6,424 bases of DNA from Gammaproteobacteria bacterium (GTDB lineage Bacteria; Pseudomonadota; Gammaproteobacteria; JAURND01): contig JAURND010000074.1 of the NCBI GenBank assembly GCA_030830425.1, forward strand, positions 1-6,424. Reading direction: 5' to 3'. The translations under genes and the position numbers were made by a program. The notes under the pieces were generated by a model. That model ran no database searches. It was not told the origin of the DNA and saw only the letters and a program-made list of their open reading frames with translations. This document shows, piece after piece, positions 1 through 5,996 of the stretch. Numbering within the stretch: the first letter of the stretch is position 1; the number at the start of each line of letters is the position of its first letter.

Positions 1-62
1 GCGTCATTGGTTCGGTCGCTGGCATTGGTGAGATTGCTAAACAGGCTTTTTCTGATAAATAG
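1..62 (+). CDS. C-terminal end of a probable stomatin/SPFH (QmcA-like, paraslipin) protein, 5' truncated by the window
   Basis: The frame starting at base 3 reads VIGSVAGIGEIAKQAFSDK and stops at TAG (60-62). Only 19 residues are visible, so no domain can be identified. A Gly/Ala-rich tail of the 'GSxAGIxEIAK' type is what I expect at the end of bacterial paraslipin/QmcA proteins, which are membrane-anchored SPFH (band 7) proteins forming large assemblies in the inner membrane. The main support is context: the next gene is a YbbJ/NfeD-type protein, the usual partner of SPFH proteins. In many bacteria the two genes overlap or nearly touch, whereas here 233 bp of hairpin-rich DNA separates them. 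The identity is an inference from a short tail plus the neighbour. Confidence 0.5.
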   Translation, partial: VIGSVAGIGEIAKQAFSDK

Positions 63-70
63 TGCAACCT

Positions 71-131
71 ATACTGCTCGTACTTGAATGTGAGAATTTT
101 AATGTATCTGCTTTTTTGATACGAGCAGTAT
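71..131. repeat. Perfect 12-bp inverted repeat with 37-nt loop
   Basis: ATACTGCTCGTA (71-82) is exactly complementary to TACGAGCAGTAT (120-131). The right arm can also fold on itself: GATAC (118-122) pairs with GTATC (128-132) around a GAGCA loop, so two mutually exclusive hairpins are possible. No T-run follows the right arm (a T6 run lies inside the loop just before it), so it is not a canonical intrinsic terminator, although it sits right after the upstream gene's stop codon. It could stabilise the 3' end of that mRNA, bind a protein, or be a small palindromic element. Confidence 0.6.
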
Positions 132-143
132 CATCTATTTGAA

Positions 144-190
144 TTTAAGGGGATAGCAGAACACTTCCCCTTAAAAAACCTCCTGGTTTT
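144..190 (+). repeat. Two adjacent hairpins in the qmcA-ybbJ spacer
   Basis: TTTAAGGGGA (144-153) is perfectly complementary to TCCCCTTAAA (166-175), giving a 10-bp stem with a 12-nt loop. It is followed immediately by AAAACC (175-180), a TCCT loop and GGTTTT (185-190). The second is a 6-bp hairpin whose right arm ends in four Ts. Together they may act as a weak terminator or processing site between the upstream gene and ybbJ. The T-run is part of a stem rather than free, so terminator function is uncertain. Confidence 0.45.
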
Positions 191-192
191 GT

Positions 193-236
193 CTCACTTC
201 AAAGATGCAAAAATCAGCATCTTGAAGTAGAGTGAG
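193..236. repeat. Long imperfect stem-loop upstream of ybbJ
   Basis: CTCACT (193-198) pairs with AGTGAG (231-236). Inside it, TTCAAAGATGC (198-208) pairs with GCATCTTGAA (217-226), with one bulged A and an AAAAATCA loop (209-216). That makes about 15 base pairs in 44 nt. No T-tract follows, and it lies 59 bp before the ybbJ start codon. The symmetry would also suit a dimeric regulator's operator. No function is established. Confidence 0.45.
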
Positions 237-295
237 TATATTTGAAAGTGTCATATCACGGAAAATTATTTTCACACGAAAAATATAGGTGAAAC

Positions 296-748
296 ATGTC
301 CCATTTTTTATCTATCTTGACACATTGGTACTGGTTTGGTTTTGGCATTATTCTGCTGATTATTGAATTACTGATTATAAATAGTGGATTTTTATTGTGG
401 ATAGCGATCTCAACATTTTTTGTGGGATTTAGTCTTTTATTGTTTGACCACTTACCCGGATCATATCAGCTCATGATATTTGCATTCAGTTTGCTGGTCT
501 GTGCAGCGATAAGTCGAAAATATTTCCGCAAAAATCCCATTCAATCAGATCAACCTAGGCTCAATAGACGAACAGAACAATATATCGGACGAACAGTCAT
601 ACTCGAAAAAGCCATTGAAAATGGACGAGGGATGATCAGACTGGATGATAGCATTTGGACAGTAGAAGGACCTAATTTGCCGACAGGCACGCAAGTGCGC
701 ATTGTCGGCGCTGATGGCCTTGTATTAAAAATAAAAGCTTGTATTTAA
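296..748 (+). CDS. ybbJ: NfeD-family inner-membrane protein, YbbJ type
   Basis: This 150-residue protein is the usual length of the short NfeD/YbbJ class. Three hydrophobic stretches are visible at about residues 12-30, 32-52 and 57-75, followed by a basic turn (RKYFRK) and a soluble C-terminal OB-fold-like domain (about 90-150). The segment 'LNRR..QYIGR..ILE....NGRG..R..DS.W.V' closely matches my recollection of E. coli YbbJ. Family members partner with SPFH proteins (YbbJ with QmcA) and are thought to modulate or anchor them in the inner membrane; no enzymatic activity is known for this short class, and the long form's protease domain is absent. The ATG at 296 has a good ribosome binding site (AGGTG, 287-291). 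A weak sigma-70-like pair (TTGAAA 242-247, AATTAT 264-269, 16-bp spacer) might give it its own promoter. A terminator follows, so it is not obviously co-transcribed with birA. Confidence 0.87.
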   Translation: MSHFLSILTHWYWFGFGIILLIIELLIINSGFLLWIAISTFFVGFSLLLFDHLPGSYQLMIFAFSLLVCAAISRKYFRKNPIQSDQPRLNRRTEQYIGRTVILEKAIENGRGMIRLDDSIWTVEGPNLPTGTQVRIVGADGLVLKIKACI

Positions 749-772
749 ACTCGATTCCGCAGTTTTTGCTGC

Positions 773-795
773 TAGCTGTTAAAAACAGCTATTTT
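773..795 (+). terminator. Rho-independent terminator after ybbJ
   Basis: TAGCTGTT (773-780) and AACAGCTA (784-791) form a perfect 8-bp stem with an AAA loop. TTTT (792-795) follows directly. It begins 25 bp after the ybbJ stop codon. The stem is not very GC-rich and the T-tract is short, so efficiency may be moderate. Confidence 0.6.
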
Positions 796-960
796 AGGGT
801 ATGCATAAAAAATTCGCTTATCATGCTCATGAAGGTGGAGTGGAAATGATCTAATTTTAGATGGCATATCCAACACTAAACGCTAATCTGATCTTTTCGG
901 GTAATCTGGCACTGATTTACACCAAAAACTGTAGCATCGAGCGCTAAACACTCATCAGCA
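796..960 (+). other. birA leader region: strong Shine-Dalgarno with a two-codon ORF and a possible decayed HTH segment
   Basis: No full gene lies between the ybbJ terminator and the birA ATG. A very good Shine-Dalgarno (AAGGTGGAG, 832-840) stands 5 nt before ATG 846, which opens the two-codon ORF ATG-ATC-TAA (846-854). By contrast birA itself has almost no Shine-Dalgarno. From ATG 861 a 23-codon reading frame runs to TAA (927-929) and contains 'FSGNLALIYTKNCS', faintly like the start of the BirA winged-helix domain (pattern F-x-SG-x-x-L...S-R). The overlapping frame at 922-942 reads HRALNTH, faintly like its recognition helix. This could be a broken BirA N-terminus or a regulatory leader. The similarity is weak and may be chance. 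Confidence 0.3.
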
Positions 961-1779
961 ATGACAGAACAAAGCTATCTTTTGGAAGAACCCTTGATTT
1001 TACTGAATGATAAAAAAATAAAAAAGCTATTGCAGGATAAATCTATTCGCGTAGATGTATTAGAAAGCGTTGGATCCACCAGCGATTATCTGAAAAAAAA
1101 TATTTCTTTCGACAAAAAAATGCGTGTTTGTTTGGCTGAATTCCAAACACAAGGAAAAGGACGCATGAACCGGGTATGGCATTCGCCATTTGGTCAGAAT
1201 ATTTATCTTTCCTTGCTGTATTCCATCCAAAAAGACATCTGCGAATTATCGGGATTAAGTTTGGTGGTTGGCTTAGCAGTCTGCCAAGCCATTGAAAATA
1301 TCATCGGGCTAAACGATCAGATATTGCTTAAATGGCCAAATGATGTCGTTGTCAATGGGCTTAAAATGGCAGGCATCTTAATAGAGATTCAAGCAGTCTC
1401 TAAACGGTTGTGTGATCTGGTGATTGGTATCGGGGTAAATGTGAATATGCAAGCTGCTGAAGAAGCGCACATTGACCAAGCGTGGACCTCATTACAACAA
1501 CTCACTCATCAATATCAGGATAGAAATCAACTATCTGCTGAAATCATTAACCAGGTCATTGCTTATCTGAATAAATTTTCAGCCACCGGATTGAATCCTT
1601 TTATGGATGAATGGAAACAAAAAGACAGCTGGTTGGGAAAATCGATACAGCTGCTCTGTGATGGCATAACTTATAGCGGAATTGGTGTTGGCATAAATGC
1701 ACAAGGCCATTATTTATTGATGCAGTCAGACAAGCGCATACGTACTTTTTTGTCAGGAAATACCACGACAGTGAAGTGA
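961..1779 (+). CDS. birA: Biotin-[acetyl-CoA-carboxylase] ligase, lacking the N-terminal repressor HTH
   Basis: BirA activates biotin with ATP to biotinyl-5'-AMP and transfers it to the acceptor lysine of the biotin carboxyl carrier protein in the cytoplasm, as required for fatty-acid synthesis. Visible landmarks in the 272 residues are the 'ESVGSTSDYL' strand-turn (35-44), the biotin/AMP loop GKGRMNR (65-71, equivalent to GRGRRGR in E. coli), WHSPFGQNIYLS (73-84), KWPND (124-128), the LKMAGIL lysine (K135, matching catalytic K183 of E. coli BirA), the GIGVNVN strand and a C-terminal SH3-like domain from about 225. Residues 6-16 (YLLEEPLILLN) match the linker after the HTH of bifunctional BirA (E. 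coli YSLPEPIQLLN), so the roughly 60-residue DNA-binding domain is missing. A TGA at 913-915 prevents a longer in-frame start. The ATG at 961 has no clear ribosome binding site. It probably works only as a ligase, not as the biotin-operon repressor. Confidence 0.93.
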   Translation: MTEQSYLLEEPLILLNDKKIKKLLQDKSIRVDVLESVGSTSDYLKKNISFDKKMRVCLAEFQTQGKGRMNRVWHSPFGQNIYLSLLYSIQKDICELSGLSLVVGLAVCQAIENIIGLNDQILLKWPNDVVVNGLKMAGILIEIQAVSKRLCDLVIGIGVNVNMQAAEEAHIDQAWTSLQQLTHQYQDRNQLSAEIINQVIAYLNKFSATGLNPFMDEWKQKDSWLGKSIQLLCDGITYSGIGVGINAQGHYLLMQSDKRIRTFLSGNTTTVK

Positions 1780-1805
1780 GAACTTTTCAGAAGCTCTCAT
1801 GTTTT
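1776..1805 (+). terminator. Intrinsic terminator overlapping the birA stop codon
   Basis: TGAGAACTT (1777-1785) pairs with AAGCTCTCA (1791-1799) with one A-C mismatch and a TTCAG loop; a G-U pair (1776/1800) can extend the base. GTTTTA follows, giving a T4 tail at 1802-1805. On the opposite strand the mismatch becomes a G-U pair but no T-run follows. It therefore mainly serves birA, though the stem may also slow transcripts arriving from convergent ybbO. Confidence 0.55.
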
Positions 1806-1820
1806 AGGCGGGAATTGCTA

Positions 1821-2693
1821 TCACAGAGATTTCTTGGTTGACGCTTCAATTGTCTCACTTTTCATTATGCGTCTTAATATCCCATCCATCCATGTATCGG
1901 GCAAAAAACGTTTTAATAATGCTAAAACATAGGCAGGAAAAGTAACACGATATCGAATCTTAGGGTGTTTGCTTTCTAGGGCATGTTGTATTTTTTTCAC
2001 AACAGCTTCTGGGGATAACGTAAATATAGAATCTTTTTTAAGTCGCTCCATATTCCGAATTAAATTCAAATAACTGTCTTTATGGACGCTGTTTTCAGGG
2101 TGAATGTGCTGCTTATATGCCATTTCTGCGCGGTTTCTAAATTCACTTCGAATGGGCCCAGGCTCAATTAACGATACAAAAATACCAGACCCTTGCAATT
2201 CTAATCTCAATCCATCAGACAAAGATTCTAATGCGTATTTAGACGCGCAATAAGCGCCTCTATATGCCATGGTCATGAGCCCTAAAATGGAGCTGATATT
2301 GATGATGCGCCCATAACCTTGTCGCCGCATGATGGGTAGAATCTGATTAGTCAGTTCTTGTAATCCAAATACATTGGTTTCAAATTGTGTGCGCAATACC
2401 TCCCGCGTAATGTCTTCAATGGCACCGGGTTGACCAAATCCCGCATTATTACACAACGCAGAAAGTTGGCCGCCTGTTTGTGTAAGTAGTGTTTGAACAG
2501 CGTTGATAATAGATGCGCTGTCGTTGAGATCCATTAAAATCGTTGCGATTCCGTGGGCTTCCAGACGGGATTGATCGTCTTTTTTTCTGACAGTCGCAAA
2601 CACTTGCCACCCTTGTTTTTTCAAATGAACAGCCGCGCAAAAACCTATCCCTGAGGAACAGCCTGTCAGCAGAATAGTTTTTGGTGTATTCAT
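1821..2693 (-). CDS. ybbO: Classical short-chain dehydrogenase/reductase, YbbO-like
   Basis: This 290-residue cytoplasmic oxidoreductase has all classical SDR marks: the Rossmann motif TGCSSGIG (10-17), an R36-K37 pair after the second strand that favours NADP(H), NNAG (82-85), N107, catalytic S135, and Y148-x3-K152 (YCASK), then SLIEPGPI after the active site. The C-terminal part, with SPEAVVKKIQHALESKHPK and the following 'YRVT...LLKRFLPD..MD.IL', matches my recollection of E. coli YbbO, an NADPH-dependent reductase reported to act on aldehydes. The exact substrate cannot be read from sequence. An in-frame stop (2703-2705) lies just upstream, so ATG 2693 is the first possible start; no good Shine-Dalgarno is visible. 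It lies 109 bp after speA on the same strand with no clear terminator between them, so read-through is possible. A TAGAAT box (2739-2734 on the - strand) could be its own -10, but I see no matching -35. It runs convergent to birA. Confidence 0.88.
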   Translation of the reverse strand: MNTPKTILLTGCSSGIGFCAAVHLKKQGWQVFATVRKKDDQSRLEAHGIATILMDLNDSASIINAVQTLLTQTGGQLSALCNNAGFGQPGAIEDITREVLRTQFETNVFGLQELTNQILPIMRRQGYGRIINISSILGLMTMAYRGAYCASKYALESLSDGLRLELQGSGIFVSLIEPGPIRSEFRNRAEMAYKQHIHPENSVHKDSYLNLIRNMERLKKDSIFTLSPEAVVKKIQHALESKHPKIRYRVTFPAYVLALLKRFLPDTWMDGILRRIMKSETIEASTKKSL

Positions 2694-2802
2694 ATGATTT
2701 TTTTAGGGTACCTAGCACGTTCAAGCTGCAGAGATTCTATTTATTTGTGACTTTATAAGGGTCAGCGGGAATTGCCACTAAGTCGCTACCGTAAGAGATG
2801 CA

Positions 2803-4683
2803 TTAGTCTTCTAAATAGGTATACCCACACAATCCCTCTTTTAAGGCCTCTAAATATTCTTGAGTTTCTTCATCAGAAAGTTTTGCGCGTTCAAATTGTT
2901 GGCGATAGGCATTCATGAGTTCTTGCGTATCAAACTGCACGTAACGCAACATGTTTTCGACTAAATCTCCCTTGACCGGATGCCTGAGCTGATAACCCGT
3001 CTCAGTGGCAGATAATTCCACATGAACAGAATGTGTGTCGCCAAATAAATTATGCATATCCCCTAAAATTTCCTGATAAGCGCCGACCAAGAATATCCCT
3101 AACAAATAAGGCTTAGTGGGGTCATAAGGCACAAGCGGCAGGGTGCTATCTATGCCCTCTCCATCCACATAGTTATCAATTTTTCCATCAGAATCACAGG
3201 TAATATCTTGTAGAACGGCGCGCGCTGTAGGTTTTTCATTTAATCGGGAAAGCGGCATAATCGGAAACACTTGATCAATTGCCCAGGAATCTGGTAACGA
3301 TTGAAAAATAGAAAAATTACAGAAGAATTTGTCGGCCAGTTTTTCATTGATTTCATCTAAAACTTCTCGATGAGATCGTACGCTATGCTTTAATAAATCT
3401 CGCGCCTTAATACAAGTGGCGATATAAATTTCTTCTGCGCGCGCTCTTTCTGCCAAACTAATAATGCCTAAACTATACATGCTATGCACTTCACTCATCC
3501 AATGACACGCGTCATGATAAACTTCTGAAGCAGAACGTTCAGAAATGTTTTGATATCCATCCCACAATTCTCGTAATAACATAGCGTCATCGGCAACCAC
3601 AGGAACGAGCGGACGATCAGGGACATTTCTTTCAATATCAATCACGTTGACAATCAACATCGCATGATGCGCGACCATCGCGCGCCCAGATTCAGTGATA
3701 ATCGTGGGATGTGGAAGATTATTTTCTTTACAAACTTCTTCTAAAGTATACACAATATTATTGGCATACTCTTGAATGGAATAATTCATGGAACAAAAAC
3801 TGCGCGAACGCGTGCCTTCATAATCAACGCCTAAACCACCGCCTACATCTACGGTATGAATGGGTGCGCCTAATGCGTGAAGCTCGCTGTAATAACGCGC
3901 ACATTCGCGCATGGCACGCTGAATATCCGCGATATTTGCAATTTGCGATCCCAAATGAAAATGGAGTAGTTGCAGTAAGGCTAGTTGACCTGCTTTTTTT
4001 AAGCGCTCGACGATAGAGAGCACTTGCGCGGCTGAAAAACCAAATTTAGATTTTTCACCTCCCGTATCTTGCCATTTCCCAGCGCCCGTATTTGCCAAAC
4101 GAACTCGTATCCCTAAGCAGGGAGACAAACGCATTTTTGTTGACTCTTCTAAGACGATATCAAGCTCAGATAATTTTTCTAAAATAATATAGACACGGTA
4201 CCCCAAACGCTGACCAATTAACGCCAATCGAATATATTCACGATCTTTATAACCATTGCAAACAATCACAGAACCCGGTTTGGCAAGCCCCAAGACAGCT
4301 AACAATTCAGGCTTGCTGCCTGCTTCAAGACCGCTACCAACCTTTACAATCTCTTCTAATACGCGACGCTGTTGGTTAACTTTGATGGGGTATACGCTTA
4401 AGAAATTACCTTGATAACCATAATCTTTAATCGCACGCTTAAATGAGCGGGTTAAATGCAGCAAACGATGTTTCAGGATATCCGTAAAACGAACCAATAT
4501 AGGCAAGGTAAGACCTGCTTGGTGCATGGTTTCGGCTAATTCAATGAAATCAATACCCGCATGACCATGATGGTTATCCGGATAGGCCACTACACGACCT
4601 TGTTCATTGATGTCGAAAAAACCATCACTCCAGTAAGCAATATTATAAAGATCGCGAGAACGCTGTATGGACCAGTCAGACAT
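2803..4683 (-). CDS. speA: Biosynthetic arginine decarboxylase (PLP-dependent, alanine-racemase fold)
   Basis: SpeA converts L-arginine to agmatine and CO2, the first step of the arginine route to polyamines. With the start at ATG 4683 the protein has 626 residues, a little shorter than E. coli SpeA (658). Visible landmarks are the N-terminal 'LYNIAYWSDGFFDIN' (12-26), YPIKVNQ with the PLP lysine K101, LEAGSKPEL (119-127), NGYKDREYIRLALIG (143-157), GGEKSKFG (208-215), HFHLGSQ (241-247), DVGGGLGVDYEGT (279-291), TCDSDG with the second-subunit cysteine C496, and the family tail GYTYLED. The frame is open to 4749, but the extra 22 residues have no counterpart in the family. The 4683 ATG overlaps the stop of the upstream gene in ATGTCTGA (4676-4683), which implies translational coupling. 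No agmatinase (speB) or agmatine deiminase follows in the window. Confidence 0.95.
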   Translation of the reverse strand: MSDWSIQRSRDLYNIAYWSDGFFDINEQGRVVAYPDNHHGHAGIDFIELAETMHQAGLTLPILVRFTDILKHRLLHLTRSFKRAIKDYGYQGNFLSVYPIKVNQQRRVLEEIVKVGSGLEAGSKPELLAVLGLAKPGSVIVCNGYKDREYIRLALIGQRLGYRVYIILEKLSELDIVLEESTKMRLSPCLGIRVRLANTGAGKWQDTGGEKSKFGFSAAQVLSIVERLKKAGQLALLQLLHFHLGSQIANIADIQRAMRECARYYSELHALGAPIHTVDVGGGLGVDYEGTRSRSFCSMNYSIQEYANNIVYTLEEVCKENNLPHPTIITESGRAMVAHHAMLIVNVIDIERNVPDRPLVPVVADDAMLLRELWDGYQNISERSASEVYHDACHWMSEVHSMYSLGIISLAERARAEEIYIATCIKARDLLKHSVRSHREVLDEINEKLADKFFCNFSIFQSLPDSWAIDQVFPIMPLSRLNEKPTARAVLQDITCDSDGKIDNYVDGEGIDSTLPLVPYDPTKPYLLGIFLVGAYQEILGDMHNLFGDTHSVHVELSATETGYQLRHPVKGDLVENMLRYVQFDTQELMNAYRQQFERAKLSDEETQEYLEALKEGLCGYTYLED

Positions 4684-5758
4684 GATGTTCAAAAACCTGA
4701 TTAAGTTGGCGAGCTTTGCGTTGTTTCCAAGCACCTTTGTTATAGGCATAGCCGGTAATCAGCGGTACTGCAATGGTAGCTTCGCAAAAAACCATCTGCT
4801 CATAAACCATTGAGACTTTGCCCCAAGAACAGGCTTCACGCAAAGTGGAGCCTGATAGCGCACCATCACGCTCATCTGCAACCGTGATTTGAATGGCATA
4901 TTTATGTAATGGTGCTTCCTCACCCAATAATTCAGCAGCAACGACGATATCTTGTGCAAAATTTTTGGGCACACCGCCACCAATCATCAACAAGCCTGTC
5001 TCTTTATTTTTAATTTTCAGTTGTGTTAATTCGCGAAAATCTTTGACTGAATCAATGCTGACATGCTGCTGAGGATTTTTTATTTGATGCATAACCAAAC
5101 CAAAGCCTGCGCTGCAATCGCTAAAAGCAGGGACAAAAATAGGCACTTGTTTCTGATAGGCCGATAACACAATGGAATCCGTTTCAACTGATTTTTCAAC
5201 TAAAAACTTTCCCATCGCCTGAATAAATTCACGAGAAGAATAAGAGCCTGGTTTTAAATTGTCCGCAATATCACAAATGGTGTGATCACAGACACGCAAT
5301 GCGTCTTCGTCAATCAACGTATCATAAATGCGATCGATAGCCATTTTTTGTAATTGTCCGTCATCTAACTGTGCTGATCCCTGGTAATGTTTAAAACCCA
5401 AGGCTTCAAAAAAATCTTGATCAACGATATTTGCACCCGTAGAAACAATGGCATCTACCATTTGATGATTAATCAAATCCACAACTATTTTTTTCAATCC
5501 GGCACTGATTAAAGAACCCGCTAAACATAAAATTACCGCGCATTCAGAATCCCCTAACATTTGATCATAAATATCTGCCGCTCTAGCCAAATTTCTACCT
5601 TGAAAGGCTGTATCTCGCATGGCATCAATCAACGGAATAAAGTTCATACCCGTGATATCTATATGTTTAACTTCTTTGTTTAACAGCGCTTTTTTAGCAG
5701 CGTGCATTTGCGTGGTTTCAGTGAAGATAGGCGTCTCTAGGTCAGCATTAATGGACAT
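4676..5758 (-). CDS. Deoxyhypusine-synthase-like enzyme (probable polyamine synthase)
   Basis: This 360-residue protein belongs to the deoxyhypusine synthase (DHS) family, NAD-dependent enzymes that move an aminobutyl group via an enzyme-lysine imine. The N-terminal half has FQGRNLARA, LISAG and STGAN NAD-site segments; the C-terminal half has GGGVPKNF (260-267), DERDGALSG (295-303) and REACSWGKV with K314, which matches the catalytic Lys329 of human DHS. E308 and W312 match Glu323 and Trp327. Three spermidine-site residues differ: F219 for Asp243, N266 for His288 and L301 for Asp316. Bacteria lack eIF5A, the substrate of true DHS. Bacterial relatives are known or annotated as homospermidine synthase or as 1,9-bis(guanidino)-5-aza-nonane synthase, which condenses two agmatines. 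The overlap with speA favours an agmatine or polyamine substrate. ATG 5758 is chosen because GGAG lies 9 nt upstream; the longer open frame (to 5842) runs into the promoter. Confidence 0.85.
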   Translation of the reverse strand: MSINADLETPIFTETTQMHAAKKALLNKEVKHIDITGMNFIPLIDAMRDTAFQGRNLARAADIYDQMLGDSECAVILCLAGSLISAGLKKIVVDLINHQMVDAIVSTGANIVDQDFFEALGFKHYQGSAQLDDGQLQKMAIDRIYDTLIDEDALRVCDHTICDIADNLKPGSYSSREFIQAMGKFLVEKSVETDSIVLSAYQKQVPIFVPAFSDCSAGFGLVMHQIKNPQQHVSIDSVKDFRELTQLKIKNKETGLLMIGGGVPKNFAQDIVVAAELLGEEAPLHKYAIQITVADERDGALSGSTLREACSWGKVSMVYEQMVFCEATIAVPLITGYAYNKGAWKQRKARQLNQVFEHHV

Positions 5759-5767
5759 AAATAATTT

Positions 5768-5771
5768 CTCC
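5768..5771 (-). promoter_or_regulatory. Ribosome binding site that fixes the DHS-like start
   Basis: On the - strand GGAG (complement of 5768-5771), within TGGAGAAA, lies 9 nt before ATG 5758. The alternative start at 5842 lies within the predicted -35 box and has no such site. Confidence 0.65.
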
Positions 5772-5814
5772 AGACAAGTTATTTTAAGTAGCAATTTTTT
5801 TAAAGTGAAAATTG

Positions 5815-5842
5815 AGTATAAAACTTCTTCACGCAAATGCAA
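5815..5842 (-). promoter_or_regulatory. Probable sigma-70 promoter of the DHS-like/speA operon
   Basis: On the - strand TTGCAT (5842-5837) and TATACT (5820-5815) are separated by 16 bp. The -10 box is near consensus and the -35 box is only partial (TTG). Transcription would begin near 5808 and leave a leader of about 50 nt, which carries an A7 run, before ATG 5758. It is the best promoter candidate in the gap between kbl and the DHS-like gene. Confidence 0.5.
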
Positions 5843-5907
5843 GAAAAGTGAGCGATTAAATCAAGACCTTCTCATTAAAATAGTAATTTGTAGATAATTC
5901 GAATCTT

Positions 5908-5996
5908 CGTGGCTTGACCACGGGGCGCATTCCCATCATAAAGGCACCCCCTAACCCTTCATCCGCCTTACGGACACTTTCTACCAAGGGGAGAAG
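5908..5996. repeat. GC-richer REP-like palindromic patch between kbl and the DHS-like gene
   Basis: Several stems overlap here. CGTGG (5908-5912) pairs with CCACG (5918-5922). GGGGCGC (5922-5928) pairs with GCACCCC (5944-5950); one mismatch on the + strand becomes a G-U pair in - strand RNA. TCCG (5962-5965) pairs with CGGA (5971-5974), enclosed by CCCCT (5948-5952) with AGGGG (5987-5991). The stretch CCCTAACCCTTCATCCGCCT and the following CCAAGGGGAGAAG resemble dispersed intergenic palindromes seen in many proteobacterial genomes (type 'CCTTCTCCC-AAGGGGAGAAGG'). It lies just downstream of kbl and could terminate or stabilise that mRNA, but no clean T-run follows on the - strand. The repeat-family assignment is pattern recognition; no second copy is in this window. 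Confidence 0.5.

Noticed and set aside
2449..2724. A 91-codon open frame on the - strand overlapping the 5' part of ybbO.
   Set aside because: It lies out of frame within a clearly conserved SDR gene, and its translation is Arg/Cys-rich without family features.
1808..2775. An 11-bp direct repeat GCGGGAATTGC at 1808-1818 and 2765-2775 flanking ybbO, suggestive of insertion-site duplication.
   Set aside because: Matches of 11 bp are expected several times by chance in a window this size, and no mobile-element gene or terminal inverted repeats accompany it.
2694..2802. A terminator between speA and ybbO.
   Set aside because: Only a weak wobble-containing stem (around 2763-2779) is visible and no T-run follows it in the - strand direction.
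3711..4016. A 101-codon open frame antisense to speA.
   Set aside because: It is fully inside the conserved speA coding region, and its translation shows no recognisable domain.
4684..4749. A 22-residue N-terminal extension of SpeA from an ATG at 4749.
   Set aside because: It would overlap the end of the DHS-like gene by 74 bp and has no counterpart in SpeA proteins. The ATG at 4683 begins where family similarity begins.
4759..4983. A 74-codon open frame on the - strand inside the DHS-like gene.
   Set aside because: It is a shadow in another frame of a strongly conserved catalytic region.
5619..5897. A 92-codon + strand open frame antisense to the 5' end of the DHS-like gene.
   Set aside because: It has a hydrophobic stretch, but it runs across the opposite-strand start, ribosome binding site and promoter, and shows no family similarity.
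5895..5912. TTCGAATC (5898-5905), resembling a tRNA T-loop, next to a small hairpin.
   Set aside because: No acceptor stem, D-arm or anticodon arm can be drawn around it on either strand, so it is not a tRNA, and calling it a tRNA relic or att site would be unsupported.
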